Origin: Variibacter gotjawalensis
Lineage (GTDB): Bacteria; Pseudomonadota; Alphaproteobacteria; Rhizobiales; Xanthobacteraceae
Direction: 5' to 3'
Length of the DNA: 64,000 nt
NCBI RefSeq assembly: GCF_002355335.1
Contig: NZ_AP014946.1
Coordinates: 2,991,501-3,055,500, forward strand
Positions 50,029 to 59,043 of this stretch are shown one piece after another. The notes beneath the pieces were generated by a model. That model was not told where the DNA came from. It did no database searches and saw nothing but the letters and a program-made list of their open reading frames with translations. The position numbers and the translations under genes are program-made. Within the stretch, counting starts at the first letter, position 1. The number at the start of each line of letters is the position of its first letter.

Positions 50029-51216
50029 ATGAGCGTTACGCCGGCAAGCGAGCCGCCAAAAGTCTCGCCGCTATACGATCCAAAAATAAGAAGCATCGCG
50101 TATCAGGTGCTGCTCTGCGCCTTCGTCGTCGGCCTCATCGGCTTTGCGATCAAGAACGCCGCGGACAACCTGGCACGGGCGAAAATCGCCTCCGGCTTCG
50201 GCTTCTGGAATAATCTCGCCGGCTTCGACATCAGCCAGCATCTCATCCCGTATTCGTCGGTCACGTCGACCTACGGCGACGCATTCTGGGTCGGCCTGCT
50301 CAACACGCTGCTGGTCGCGGTTCTCGGCATCATCCTCGCGACTGTCCTTGGGTTCGGTGTCGGCATCGCGCGGCTCTCGAAAAACTATCTCGTCTCGCGC
50401 ATCGCGAATGGTTACGTCGAGATCATCCGTAACCTGCCGCTGCTGCTGCAGCTTTTGTTCTGGTACAACGCGGTGCTCAAGGCGCTTCCACAGGTGCGCG
50501 ACAGCGTCGCGATCCCGGGCGGCCTGTTGCTGAACAATCGCGGCTTATTCCTGCCGGCCTTCACGTTCAACTACGGCGGCCAGCTTCTGCTCGGCGCGAT
50601 CGGTGCCGCGATCGTCGGCGGCCTTGCGTTCCGCTTTTGGGCGAAACGCCAGCAAATAACGACTGGCAAACAGTATCCGACGTTTTTGGTCTTCCTCGGT
50701 TTGTTGATCGGCCTGCCGTTTCTCGTGCTGCTCGCCGGGCAGGTGAGCGTCTCGGTCGCGTACCCAGAGGCAAGCCGCTTCAATATCCGCGGCGGCACCG
50801 AAATCCTTCCGGAGTTCGTAGCGCTGCTCTTGGGCCTCGTGATCTACACGGCGGCCTTCATCGGTGAGGTCGTGCGCGCCGGCATTCTCGCCGTTTCGAA
50901 GGGGCAAACCGAAGCGGCCAATGCTCTTGGATTGCGAGGCGGGCCCACGCTGCGCCTCGTCGTGATCCCGCAGGCGATGCGCGTGATCATTCCGCCGTTG
51001 ACCAACCAGTACCTGAACCTGACGAAGAACTCTTCGCTCGCGGTCGCCGTCGGATATCCGGATCTCGTGCAGATCTTCACCGGCACGGTGCTCAACCAGA
51101 CGAACCAAGCCGTTGAGGTCGTTGTCATCACGATGGCGGTCTACCTCACGATCAGCTTGGTCACGTCGATCGGGATGAACTGGTACAACTCGCGCAAAGC
51201 GTTGGTGGAGCGGTAA
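50029..51216 (+). CDS. aapQ: General L-amino acid ABC transporter permease AapQ
   Basis: A 395-residue inner-membrane permease. It has about eight hydrophobic helices, a long periplasmic insertion between the first helix and the permease core, and the HisM-type core (FWVGLLNTLLVAVLGIILAT; NGYVEIIRNLPLLLQLLFWY; EAANALGLRGGPTLRLVVIP QAMR as the EAA loop). The ATG at 50029 lies behind GGGGG about 13 bases upstream. It pairs with AapM, whose gene starts one base after its stop codon. Confidence 0.94.
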   Translation: MSVTPASEPPKVSPLYDPKIRSIAYQVLLCAFVVGLIGFAIKNAADNLARAKIASGFGFWNNLAGFDISQHLIPYSSVTSTYGDAFWVGLLNTLLVAVLGIILATVLGFGVGIARLSKNYLVSRIANGYVEIIRNLPLLLQLLFWYNAVLKALPQVRDSVAIPGGLLLNNRGLFLPAFTFNYGGQLLLGAIGAAIVGGLAFRFWAKRQQITTGKQYPTFLVFLGLLIGLPFLVLLAGQVSVSVAYPEASRFNIRGGTEILPEFVALLLGLVIYTAAFIGEVVRAGILAVSKGQTEAANALGLRGGPTLRLVVIPQAMRVIIPPLTNQYLNLTKNSSLAVAVGYPDLVQIFTGTVLNQTNQAVEVVVITMAVYLTISLVTSIGMNWYNSRKALVER

Positions 51217-51217
51217 C

Positions 51218-52396
51218 ATGTCTACAGCCGATCTCACCACATTCGATCCCGATCGCGGCGTCGCCTACATTCAGGAAGCCGGCATCGAGCAGATGCCGGC
51301 GCCGGCTGCAGCACGCGGTCCGATCGCTTGGGTTCGCAAGAACCTCCTCGCGACCTGGAAGGACGTCCTGCTCACAGCCGTCATAATTCTGCTGGCAATC
51401 TGGATCCTGCCGCCGCTGATCAAATACGCTTTGATCGACGCCGTCTGGAGCGGTAAAGACCGTGAGGCTTGCCTCGCAACCGCGCAAAATCCCGAAGCCG
51501 GAGCGTGCTGGGCCTTCGTGCGGGATCGCTTCTCGTACTTCATCTACGGCTCGTATCCGATCGCGGAACGTTGGCGCGTTGATATCTTCTTCGCGATGCT
51601 CGCGCTCGGCATCGTTTGGATGCTGAAGCTCAACGCACCGCGTCGCGACATCGGCGCATTCTACTTCTTCGTCATCTTCCCGATCTCCGCCTTCATTCTG
51701 CTGAGCGGCGTGAAGTGGATGGCTCCGCTCTTCAAGCCGGTCGATACATCGCTGTGGGGCGGTCTTCTCGTCACTGTCGTCGTCGCGACCGTCGGCATCG
51801 TCGTGTCGCTGCCGTTCGGCATCGTGCTTGCGCTCGGTCGACGATCGAAGATGCCGGCCGTCAAGCTCATCTCGGTGATCTTCATCGAATTCGTGCGTGG
51901 CGTACCGCTGATCACCGTGCTCTTCATGGCGAGCGTGATGTTGCCGCTCTTCGTGCCTGAGCAATATTCGCCGGACAAGTTACTGCGCGCGCTGGTCGGT
52001 ATCGCGGTCTTCGCTTCAGCCTATATGGCGGAAGTCGTCCGCGCCGGTCTGCAGGCCATGCCGAAGGGACAGTTCGAAGGCGCGATGGCGCTCGGGCTGA
52101 ACTATCCAAAGATGATGCGGCTGATCATTCTGCCGCAGGCGCTCCGCATCACGATCCCAAACATCGTCAACAACTACATCGCGCTCTTCAAGGACACGAC
52201 GCTGGTCTACATCGTCGGCGTCTTCGACTTCCTCAAGACGATCGAAGCCGCGCGTATCGATCCGACCTGGTCGACGCCGACCACGAGTACGACTGGCTAT
52301 CTGTTTGCCGCCATCTTCTACTTCATCTGTTGCTACGCGATGTCCCGCTACGCCAAGAACACCGAAGCGCGCCTCGCCAAAGCTGACCGGAGATAA
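51218..52396 (+). CDS. aapM: General L-amino acid ABC transporter permease AapM
   Basis: A 392-residue partner permease with about eight helices. The core contains [40 protein letters not shown] and the EAA loop [24 protein letters not shown], which contacts the AapP ATPase. The N-terminal ~40 residues are soluble, and a large periplasmic loop follows the first helix as in AapQ. It starts immediately after aapQ and is followed two bases later by aapP, so the three genes are one operon. Confidence 0.94.
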   Translation: MSTADLTTFDPDRGVAYIQEAGIEQMPAPAAARGPIAWVRKNLLATWKDVLLTAVIILLAIWILPPLIKYALIDAVWSGKDREACLATAQNPEAGACWAFVRDRFSYFIYGSYPIAERWRVDIFFAMLALGIVWMLKLNAPRRDIGAFYFFVIFPISAFILLSGVKWMAPLFKPVDTSLWGGLLVTVVVATVGIVVSLPFGIVLALGRRSKMPAVKLISVIFIEFVRGVPLITVLFMASVMLPLFVPEQYSPDKLLRALVGIAVFASAYMAEVVRAGLQAMPKGQFEGAMALGLNYPKMMRLIILPQALRITIPNIVNNYIALFKDTTLVYIVGVFDFLKTIEAARIDPTWSTPTTSTTGYLFAAIFYFICCYAMSRYAKNTEARLAKADRR

Positions 52397-52398
52397 TC

Positions 52399-53178
52399 AT
52401 GACAATGACTCAAACCGCTCCCGTCGCTGCGGCAGCTCCCGGTAGCCCGCTCGCCGTGCAACTGATCGGCGTCCACAAGTGGTACGGCGAATTCCACGTG
52501 CTGCGCGACGTCAATCTTTCGGTGAAGCGCGGCGAACGTATCGTCATTTGCGGGCCGTCCGGCTCTGGCAAGTCGACGGTCATCCGTTGCATCAACCGGC
52601 TGGAAGAACACCAGCAGGGGCAAATCATCGTCGACGGCACCGAGCTCACCGGCGATCTGAAAAAGATCGACGAAGTGCGGCGTGAGGTCGGCATGTGCTT
52701 CCAGCACTTCAATCTCTTCCCGCATCTCACCATTTTGGAAAACTGCACCTTGGCGCCGATCTGGGTGCGCAAGATGCCGAAGAAAGATGCCGAGGAAGTC
52801 GCCATGCATTTCCTCCAGAAGGTGAAGATCCCGGAGCAGGCCAACAAATATCCAGGACAGCTTTCGGGCGGTCAGCAGCAGCGCGTCGCGATTGCGCGCG
52901 CGCTTTGTATGAAGCCGAAGATCATGCTGTTCGACGAACCGACGTCAGCGCTCGATCCAGAAATGGTCAAGGAAGTGCTCGACACCATGGTGTCGCTGGC
53001 CGAGGAAGGCATGACCATGCTGTGCGTCACCCACGAAATGGGTTTCGCGCGTCAGGTTGCGCATCGCGTGGTGTTCATGGATCGCGGCCAGATCGTCGAA
53101 GTCAACGAGCCGAACGCCTTCTTTGCGAATCCGCAGCACGAGCGCACGAAGCTCTTCCTCAGCCAGATCCTGCACTAA
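52399..53178 (+). CDS. aapP: General L-amino acid ABC transporter ATPase AapP
   Basis: A 259-residue ABC ATPase with all catalytic motifs: Walker [10 protein letters not shown], the Q-loop [12 protein letters not shown], signature [15 protein letters not shown], Walker [15 protein letters not shown] and the switch His in CVTHEMGF. The first 18 residues are an Ala/Pro-rich extension; initiation at a second ATG (MTQ) is possible. It energises the AapJQM amino acid transporter and is the last gene of the operon. Its stop lies four bases from the convergent diguanylate cyclase gene. Confidence 0.96.
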   Translation: MTMTQTAPVAAAAPGSPLAVQLIGVHKWYGEFHVLRDVNLSVKRGERIVICGPSGSGKSTVIRCINRLEEHQQGQIIVDGTELTGDLKKIDEVRREVGMCFQHFNLFPHLTILENCTLAPIWVRKMPKKDAEEVAMHFLQKVKIPEQANKYPGQLSGGQQQRVAIARALCMKPKIMLFDEPTSALDPEMVKEVLDTMVSLAEEGMTMLCVTHEMGFARQVAHRVVFMDRGQIVEVNEPNAFFANPQHERTKLFLSQILH

Positions 53179-53181
53179 CGT

Positions 53182-54402
53182 TCAGGCGACGCAGATTTGG
53201 TCGCGGCCGCCGCGCTTTGCGGCGTAGAGAGCCTTGTCGGCGCTGTCGAGCAGCGTCGACAAATCCGCCGCGTGATGCGGGTAGGAGGCGACGCCAATAC
53301 TGAGCGTGAAGCCCGATATGCTCGCGAAGGCATTGGAGATCCTTTCGGCGAGCCGCACGGCCGCTTGATCGTCTCCGACACAGAGCACGGCGAACTCATC
53401 GCCGCCATAGCGAAACGCCATGTCGAAATCGCGTTTCTGCGAAGCGATGATTTGGGACACGTCGCGCAGCGCCGCATCGCCCGCCGCGTGGCCGTGCGTG
53501 TCGTTGATTTCCTTGAAGCGATCGACGTCGATCATCATGAGCGACAAGCTAGCACCGCGGGTTTTCGCGCTGGCGATCATATCGCGGCCGATGATGTCGA
53601 GTTGGCTCCGGTTGCTGAGGCCCGTCAGCCCGTCGCGGCCGACATTCTGCAACAAGTTCTCGTATCGGTGTCTGTATGTCAGCCGGTCGAAAACGTCTGA
53701 AACCCGCAGGTTGCTCGGTGCCGCAGTCTCGGGCTCGGCTATGGCGAGATACAACCCGATGAGCATCGAATAGATGGCGGCCATTGCCAGCTTGGCAACG
53801 AGGCCGGCGAACAGCGCGGAGAAGGGCACGCCTGAAAGCAGATGAAGGCCGACGAAGAACGCGAGCTGGTCGAGCGTGAGCACGATAGCCAGGCTGATGA
53901 AGAAGCGGCCGACGATCGTCTCGGCGATCCAGCGTTCGAGCTTCTCGTAAAGGATGATCAGCAGAATGATATCGATGAACAGGAGCAGGGTGCCCCAGAT
54001 CATCAACAATCCCATCTGATCAACAAACCGGAAGTCCGGATTGTAGCCGGGCAGCACCGCAACGTTGTCGTAAAGCCGCAGCAGCAGCGCCAACACGATG
54101 ACCATGACGTTGCCGAACAGGAGGCCGTAAATCGGCTGGCGGACCGTTTCGGCGTCCTCCTTCACATAAAGGAGCAGGAACATCGCGAGCTTGCCGGAAA
54201 AGAGAACTGTCGAGCCCGGCGTGATCAGTCCAAGCGATGTTTGAATGAAGAACACCGCTGCGAGATAGGTCTCGAGGAAATGCAGAACCCCGAGCGCGCA
54301 AATGAACACGCCGAGCCCGATCCGCCGTCGATAAAAGAACGGCAGCGAGAGCGCGCAGAAATAAGTGATTGCCTGCAGTACGAGTACGGATGCGTCGCGC
54401 AT
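53182..54402 (-). CDS. Membrane-bound diguanylate cyclase (GGDEF)
   Basis: A 406-residue protein. The N-terminal ~235 residues contain seven or so hydrophobic helices in a fold like the VUT/transporter-type sensor region, with no known ligand. The C-terminal ~165 residues are a GGDEF domain that makes cyclic di-GMP: DGLTGLSNRSQLD, DVDRFKEINDTHGHAAGD, and an intact active site RYGGDEFAVL. The inhibitory I-site RxxD (RDFD) lies five residues before GGDEF, so product feedback is expected. It is a single gene; a hairpin that may end the sseA operon lies upstream. Confidence 0.93.
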   Translation of the reverse strand: MRDASVLVLQAITYFCALSLPFFYRRRIGLGVFICALGVLHFLETYLAAVFFIQTSLGLITPGSTVLFSGKLAMFLLLYVKEDAETVRQPIYGLLFGNVMVIVLALLLRLYDNVAVLPGYNPDFRFVDQMGLLMIWGTLLLFIDIILLIILYEKLERWIAETIVGRFFISLAIVLTLDQLAFFVGLHLLSGVPFSALFAGLVAKLAMAAIYSMLIGLYLAIAEPETAAPSNLRVSDVFDRLTYRHRYENLLQNVGRDGLTGLSNRSQLDIIGRDMIASAKTRGASLSLMMIDVDRFKEINDTHGHAAGDAALRDVSQIIASQKRDFDMAFRYGGDEFAVLCVGDDQAAVRLAERISNAFASISGFTLSIGVASYPHHAADLSTLLDSADKALYAAKRGGRDQICVA

Positions 54403-54510
54403 CGTTGAGGCCTAGCGAATCGTAGCGAAACACAGCGGAAATCGACCATTTCACGCGCCAGGGTTGCAAGCCCTTGCGCGCAATATTCAGGAAACATTCT
54501 AGATTTGAAG

Positions 54511-54527
54511 GGCCTAAATAATAGGCC
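54511..54527 (-). terminator. Probable terminator of the cysK-alaX-sseA operon
   Basis: Read on the minus strand, GGCCTA-TTATT-TAGGCC begins three bases after the sseA stop, a perfect 6-base stem with a 5-base loop followed by CTTCAAATCT. The T content after the stem is modest, so termination may be weak. Confidence 0.45.
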
Positions 54528-54529
54528 GC

Positions 54530-55390
54530 CTACTTGCGCGGGCCGGTTTCGACCGGAAGATCCGGACGGGCGCCCCATTCGGCCCACGAGCCGTCGAACA
54601 GCGCCTGCGGTTCTTTGCCGAGCGCGTCGAGGGCCAGCCACAAGATCGCGGCCGAAACACCAGAGCCGCAGCTGGTGATCACCGGCTTGTCGAGGTCGAC
54701 GCCGCCGGCCTCGAATGCGGCCTTGATGGCGTCCTTTGATGCGAGCTGTCCGTCCTTGACGATCCCGGAGGAGGGCACGCTGAAAGAGCCCGGCATATGG
54801 CCCGAACGCAGGCCTGGACGTGGTTCCGGTGCCTCGCCACGGAAGCGATCCGCAGGACGCGCGTCGACAACCTGCGCAGACGTGTTGTTGAGCGCATTCT
54901 GGACGTCGGTGACCAGCGCCACGATGTCGGAACGCATTGTCGCATTGAACGTCTTCGGCTCACGACTTGCCGGCGGACCGCTCTCGAGCGGGCGGCCTTC
55001 GTTCTTCCAGGCGGGTAGACCGCCGTTGAGGATGTACACGTTCTGCGCGCCGAAGACGCGGAAGGTCCACCAAACGCGCGGTGCCGAGAACAGGCCTGCG
55101 CCGTCGTAGACGATGATCGTATCGGTCTCCGCGATGCCGAGCGCTCCGGCTTGTTTGGCGAACTGCGCTGGCCCCGGCATCATGTGAGGCAGATCCGTCG
55201 ATTTGTCGGCGACAACGTCGATATCAAAGAACACGGCGCCTGGAATGTGCCCGGCGCTGAACTCAGCTTTCGCGTCGCGCTTCATCGTCGAGAGATAGTA
55301 GGAGCCGTCCAGGATGACGGTGTCCGGCGCGGTCAGACGTTCCGCGACCCATGCGGGCGACACGAGCCATTTGCTGCTGGGTTCGCTCAT
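54530..55390 (-). CDS. sseA: 3-mercaptopyruvate sulfurtransferase
   Basis: A 286-residue two-domain rhodanese. The C-terminal active-site loop is [11 protein letters not shown], the CG(S/T)GV signature that separates mercaptopyruvate sulfurtransferases from thiosulfate sulfurtransferases; the N-terminal domain ([20 protein letters not shown]) is structural. The enzyme moves sulfur from 3-mercaptopyruvate to thiols or cyanide. ATG 55390 has GGAGGA seven bases upstream; the longer frame to 55570 lies inside alaX. As last gene of a cysteine synthase operon it probably belongs to cysteine sulfur turnover. Confidence 0.94.
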   Translation of the reverse strand: MSEPSSKWLVSPAWVAERLTAPDTVILDGSYYLSTMKRDAKAEFSAGHIPGAVFFDIDVVADKSTDLPHMMPGPAQFAKQAGALGIAETDTIIVYDGAGLFSAPRVWWTFRVFGAQNVYILNGGLPAWKNEGRPLESGPPASREPKTFNATMRSDIVALVTDVQNALNNTSAQVVDARPADRFRGEAPEPRPGLRSGHMPGSFSVPSSGIVKDGQLASKDAIKAAFEAGGVDLDKPVITSCGSGVSAAILWLALDALGKEPQALFDGSWAEWGARPDLPVETGPRK

Positions 55391-55421
55391 CAAAAATCCT
55401 CCGCGAACTCTCGTCCGCTTG

Positions 55422-56141
55422 TTACGCAAACACCAGCCGCACGCGGCGGTTCTGTTTGCCCTTCTTTTCGATCTGGGAGACGCGCACGGCGCCGATCTCG
55501 CCGATAGCGTTGACGTGGGTGCCGCCGCAAGGCTGCAGATCGAGACCTGCGATCTCGACGAGCCGCACACGTCCGGTGCCCATCGGCGGCTTCACCGCCA
55601 TCGTTTTGACAAGCCCCGGATTGGCTTCGAGTTCCGCGTCCGTGATCCAGCGCGTCGAGACGGCCGCGTTGGTCGCGATCATCTCTGCAAGCTTCGCCGA
55701 GATCGCATCCTTGTCGAGGCCGGCTTCCGGGATGTCGAAATCGAGTCGTCCCTCGGCATCTCCGATTGAACCACCCGTCACCGGACACGGCAGCGCGGCG
55801 GAGAGAAGATGCAGCGCCGTGTGTATGCGCATACGGTTGAAGCGCGGGTCCCAATCGATCACGGCTTTGACCGTATCGCCAACGGCCGGCAGAGCGCCGC
55901 CGTCAGCAGTAGGCACATGCGCGATCTCGCTCTTCGCCTGATCGAGAAAGATCGCGGTGCCAATCTGGATATCGGAGCCGTGCGCTAAAACGAGGCGACC
56001 GGTGTCTCCGGGCTGTCCGCCTGAGTTCGCGTAGAACACCGTGCGGTCCAGCACGATGCCGCCTTTGTCAGTCAAGCCGACAACAGTCGCGTCGCATTCG
56101 CGCGCGTAGGCGTCATCACGGAAGACGAGTTCGGTCGCCAT
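55422..56141 (-). CDS. alaX: Alanyl-tRNA editing protein AlaX
   Basis: A 239-residue stand-alone homologue of the alanyl-tRNA synthetase editing domain, which hydrolyses mischarged Ser-tRNA(Ala) or Gly-tRNA(Ala). Zinc ligands are visible as the HxxxH motif [11 protein letters not shown] and the CGGTHVN motif near residue 205. [13 protein letters not shown] at the start is the conserved N-terminal element, so it is of the longer AlaX-M type. It lies six bases after cysK and 31 bases before sseA, in one operon. Confidence 0.93.
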   Translation of the reverse strand: MATELVFRDDAYARECDATVVGLTDKGGIVLDRTVFYANSGGQPGDTGRLVLAHGSDIQIGTAIFLDQAKSEIAHVPTADGGALPAVGDTVKAVIDWDPRFNRMRIHTALHLLSAALPCPVTGGSIGDAEGRLDFDIPEAGLDKDAISAKLAEMIATNAAVSTRWITDAELEANPGLVKTMAVKPPMGTGRVRLVEIAGLDLQPCGGTHVNAIGEIGAVRVSQIEKKGKQNRRVRLVFA

Positions 56142-56147
56142 CGGGCC

Positions 56148-57185
56148 TCACGCGAACGGGATATGGAGTTTCGGCGCCGGCTTCTTCAGGAAGTCCGGCA
56201 CCGGCAGTTTTTTGGACTCTAGGAAGTCTTTATTGAACAGCTTTGACTGATAGCGGCTGCCGTGATCGCACAGGATCGTGACGATCGTCTTGCCCGGTCC
56301 GAGATCCCTTGCGAGGCGGATCGCGCCCGCAACGTTCACGCCGGACGAGCCACCAACGCAGATGCCCTCATGCTCGAGCAGATCGAACACGATCGGCAAC
56401 GCTTCCTCGTCCGGGATTAGGTACGGGTGCGAGACCTTCACGTCCTCGACGATGTTCGTCACACGCGCGAGGCCTATCCCTTCCGTGACGGAGCCGCCGG
56501 GCGAAACCTTCGGCGTTCCTGTCTTGAAGAAATCATACATCGCAGCACCATGCGGGTCGGCGCAGCCTATCGCGATGTCCTTGTTCTTCTCGCGCAAGAA
56601 TGCCGACGTGCCCGCGAGCGTGCCACCGGTGCCGACCGAGCAAACGAAGCCATCAACCTTGCCTTGTGTCTGATCCCAAATCTCCGGACCAGTCGAGACA
56701 TAATGAGCTTTGCGGTTGTCGAGGTTGTTCCACTGATCGGCGAAGATCACGCCTGCCTTGTCCGTCTTGCGCAGTTCGTCGGCGAGACGCTTTCCGACAT
56801 GCTGGTAGTTGTTCGGGTTGGCGTAGGGCAGGGCCGGTACTTCGACGAGCTCGGCTCCGCAGAGGCGCAGCATGTCCTTCTTCTCTTGGCTCTGTGTCTC
56901 CGGGATCACGATGATCGTGCGATAGCCGCGCGCGCTCGCCACCAATGCGAGGCCGATGCCAGTGTTTCCGGCCGTGCTTTCGACGACCAGACCGCCCGGT
57001 TTAAGTTCGCCGCGTTTCTCGGCCTCGAGGATCATCTGTTTGCCGGCGCGGTCCTTCACGGACTGACCTGGATTCATGAACTCAGCTTTACCGAGGATCG
57101 TGCAACCGGTGATTTCTGAGGCGCGGCGGAGCTTGATGAGCGGCGTGTTGCCGATGGACTCGATGACGTCGGAGCGGAAGGGCAT
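56148..57185 (-). CDS. cysK: Cysteine synthase A
   Basis: A 345-residue PLP enzyme that makes cysteine from O-acetylserine and sulfide. The PLP lysine is Lys44 in NPGQSVKDRAGK; ESTAGNTGIGLALVA is the substrate-binding loop and CSVGTGGTLAGTSAFL the phosphate-binding glycine loop. The C-terminal part (HEGICVGGSSGVNVAGAIRL) is standard. ATG 57185 begins the conserved N-terminus MPFRSDVIESIGNTPLIKL; the upstream 71 codons in frame are not protein-like and cover the divergent promoter region. It heads the cysK-alaX-sseA operon. Confidence 0.94.
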   Translation of the reverse strand: MPFRSDVIESIGNTPLIKLRRASEITGCTILGKAEFMNPGQSVKDRAGKQMILEAEKRGELKPGGLVVESTAGNTGIGLALVASARGYRTIIVIPETQSQEKKDMLRLCGAELVEVPALPYANPNNYQHVGKRLADELRKTDKAGVIFADQWNNLDNRKAHYVSTGPEIWDQTQGKVDGFVCSVGTGGTLAGTSAFLREKNKDIAIGCADPHGAAMYDFFKTGTPKVSPGGSVTEGIGLARVTNIVEDVKVSHPYLIPDEEALPIVFDLLEHEGICVGGSSGVNVAGAIRLARDLGPGKTIVTILCDHGSRYQSKLFNKDFLESKKLPVPDFLKKPAPKLHIPFA

Positions 57186-57401
57186 TGGAATCCGGCACTT
57201 GCAGTTGTGGAGGGTAACTGACGATTTAGCGGCTCTTGCGGCCGATTGGCAGGCCGACCGTAAGCCGTAGAACGGAAAAGTCGAATCGGCGTGCGAACCG
57301 AGGGCCGGCGAATACATTCTTCTGCCTCGGGCCGGCCGAAGGAAATGAAACTCCAGCGCCGCTGTCGAGATCGTGTCGACCGAAAGAGCAACTTTCAAGG
57401 C

Positions 57402-57434
57402 TTGACACTGAGTTAATGTAAATGTACGTTACAT
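57402..57434 (+). promoter_or_regulatory. Promoter with overlapping palindrome upstream of the DUF6622-like gene
   Basis: A perfect -35 TTGACA (57402-57407) is followed after 17 bases by TACGTT as a weak -10. The palindrome ATGTAA-N7-TTACAT (57416-57434, centre ATGTACG) covers the spacer and -10, the place where a repressor would block the polymerase. It is the only clear structure in the 280-base gap between cysK and this gene. Confidence 0.5.
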
Positions 57435-57466
57435 ATACATTCAACTCATGAACCAAAGGTGCTCAC

Positions 57467-58021
57467 ATGACCCGCTTCTGGATGGAATTCACGCAATCTG
57501 TCGTCCACACCCCGATCTGGGTGTGGGGTTTGCTCGCAGTCATCGTCTATTTTGGCGCGATGGCCCTGCGGCCGAGCAAAGCCTCGCTCCTCCGCCTCGC
57601 CGTTTTGCCGGGCGTCTTCCTGATCTGGGGACTGCAAGTCCTGCTGACCAAGACGAGCCTCGATACAATGAATATCGGTACCTGGGGCGCAGCCCTCGCC
57701 TTCGGCACGGTCGTCGGACTGGCTCTGACCGCCTCTCAGGATATTCGGCTTGATCGGCAAACCGGCCTCCTGCATCTGCCGGGCAGTGCGATTACGCTGG
57801 TCGTCTCGCTACTGATTTTCGCCTGCAAATACGGCTTTGGTTATTCGCTGGCCCGTTGGCCCGAGCTTGGCCGAGAAGCCACATTCCTCATCGCGAGCCT
57901 CGGCTCGTCTGGCCTCTTCACCGGAATTTTGGTCGGCCGCTTTGCTGGTCTTGTCCGGGTCCATGCCGCGACGCCGCAAGTGCCTGTAGCCAATCCCGCC
58001 GGCGACTTGGCAATTCACTAA
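57467..58021 (+). CDS. Multi-span inner-membrane protein, DUF6622-like
   Basis: A 184-residue membrane protein with five hydrophobic segments (VWGLLAVIVYFGAMAL, LRLAVLPGVFLIWGLQVLL, WGAALAFGTVVGLALTA, AITLVVSLLIFACKYGFGYS, FLIASLGSSGLFTGILVGRF). It resembles the DUF6622 family of uncharacterised membrane proteins, from memory. AAAGG lies eight bases before the ATG. Transcription seems to start at the TTGACA promoter just upstream and may be repressed through the palindrome there. No partner gene is evident. Confidence 0.65.
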   Translation: MTRFWMEFTQSVVHTPIWVWGLLAVIVYFGAMALRPSKASLLRLAVLPGVFLIWGLQVLLTKTSLDTMNIGTWGAALAFGTVVGLALTASQDIRLDRQTGLLHLPGSAITLVVSLLIFACKYGFGYSLARWPELGREATFLIASLGSSGLFTGILVGRFAGLVRVHAATPQVPVANPAGDLAIH

Positions 58022-58101
58022 CCTAGTACGTAAGCGAAAACGGCCATTTAAGCCTATCATAACGCTTCAAGGGCAAAACCCGAGGCTATCCTGGGGCGCC
58101 C

Positions 58102-59043
58102 TTGATGATCGCGGTCGCAGTAGAAGAGACGACTGATTACCAGGCGACAGCGCGCCTTGCGACCGAGGCGTTCGCGTCGACCGATGTTGTCTTCGATCCC
58201 GAACATCTGCGCTGGCTCTACGAGCGTTGCTTCGGCATGGGCACGACCGTCGTCGGCCTGACCGACGAGGTCGGCCGGAAAGTCGGCCAGATCGCGCTCG
58301 TGAAACAGTCCGTTCTCGTCAACGGCGTGAGCGAAACGGCAGCCGAACTCATCGATCTTTTTCTCGTTCGAGAATGGCGCGGCAGCGAACGCGTGCAGAT
58401 GCTGTACGACGAAGTCGGCCGCGAGTTCGTGCGACAAAATCTCCGGTTTGCTTTCGGAATGCCGAACGCTAAAGCGATGCCGGTGAACGAGCGCTTCTTC
58501 AATCTCAAAGGCTATCTGAAGTTGGATATTCGGGTTGGTCTCGCAGCACCGTTGCGATCTTCGCGCGTGGTTGTCGATGAGCGGTTCGATCGTGCGCGGG
58601 AAGCGCACTTCGTATCGTTGTTCGATCGTTATGCCACCGACAAACGCGAGACCGGCGTACCGTGGGACGGCGCGTCGCTCTATCGCCGTCTGACGGGTCA
58701 GAAATTCCAATACGCTATCCACGCAACCGAAGATGTGCTCCTCATTTCGTCGCTGCGCCGCAAACGTTTCGTGCCTTACGTGCTGATGTGTGCATACCTG
58801 CGACGGCAGGGCGCTACGCCGATCAGCGCAGAGGTCAACGCGGTGACACGCGCGGCGTCCGCTTTTTGGCGATGGCCGTTTTACGTCTATGCGGGTCTCA
58901 ACAAAACGCTGCCGATACCGGGTCTTTCGTTGCCGGAGAAATTGCGGCCGTCGCCGATGTTGCTGCAGGTGCGCGACTTTGCGCCCGAGCGCCCCAAACT
59001 CGAATTTGATCGGTTTCAGCTGATCGATTTCGATTTCGCGTGA
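58102..59043 (+). CDS. GNAT-type acyltransferase
   Basis: A 313-residue protein with an N-terminal GNAT-like domain: ATEAFASTDVVFDPEHLRWL, TTVVGLTDEVGRKVGQIALV, AAELIDLFLVREWRGSERVQ MLYDEV (the acetyl-CoA pyrophosphate loop region), FAFGMPNAKAMPVNERFF. Residues ~200-313 form a second domain of unknown role. The next gene, a polysaccharide deacetylase, starts at a GTG that overlaps the TGA of this one. The pair could modify a surface glycan, for example by replacing an acetyl group with another acyl group; this is inference from the neighbourhood. Confidence 0.75.
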   Translation: MMIAVAVEETTDYQATARLATEAFASTDVVFDPEHLRWLYERCFGMGTTVVGLTDEVGRKVGQIALVKQSVLVNGVSETAAELIDLFLVREWRGSERVQMLYDEVGREFVRQNLRFAFGMPNAKAMPVNERFFNLKGYLKLDIRVGLAAPLRSSRVVVDERFDRAREAHFVSLFDRYATDKRETGVPWDGASLYRRLTGQKFQYAIHATEDVLLISSLRRKRFVPYVLMCAYLRRQGATPISAEVNAVTRAASAFWRWPFYVYAGLNKTLPIPGLSLPEKLRPSPMLLQVRDFAPERPKLEFDRFQLIDFDFA

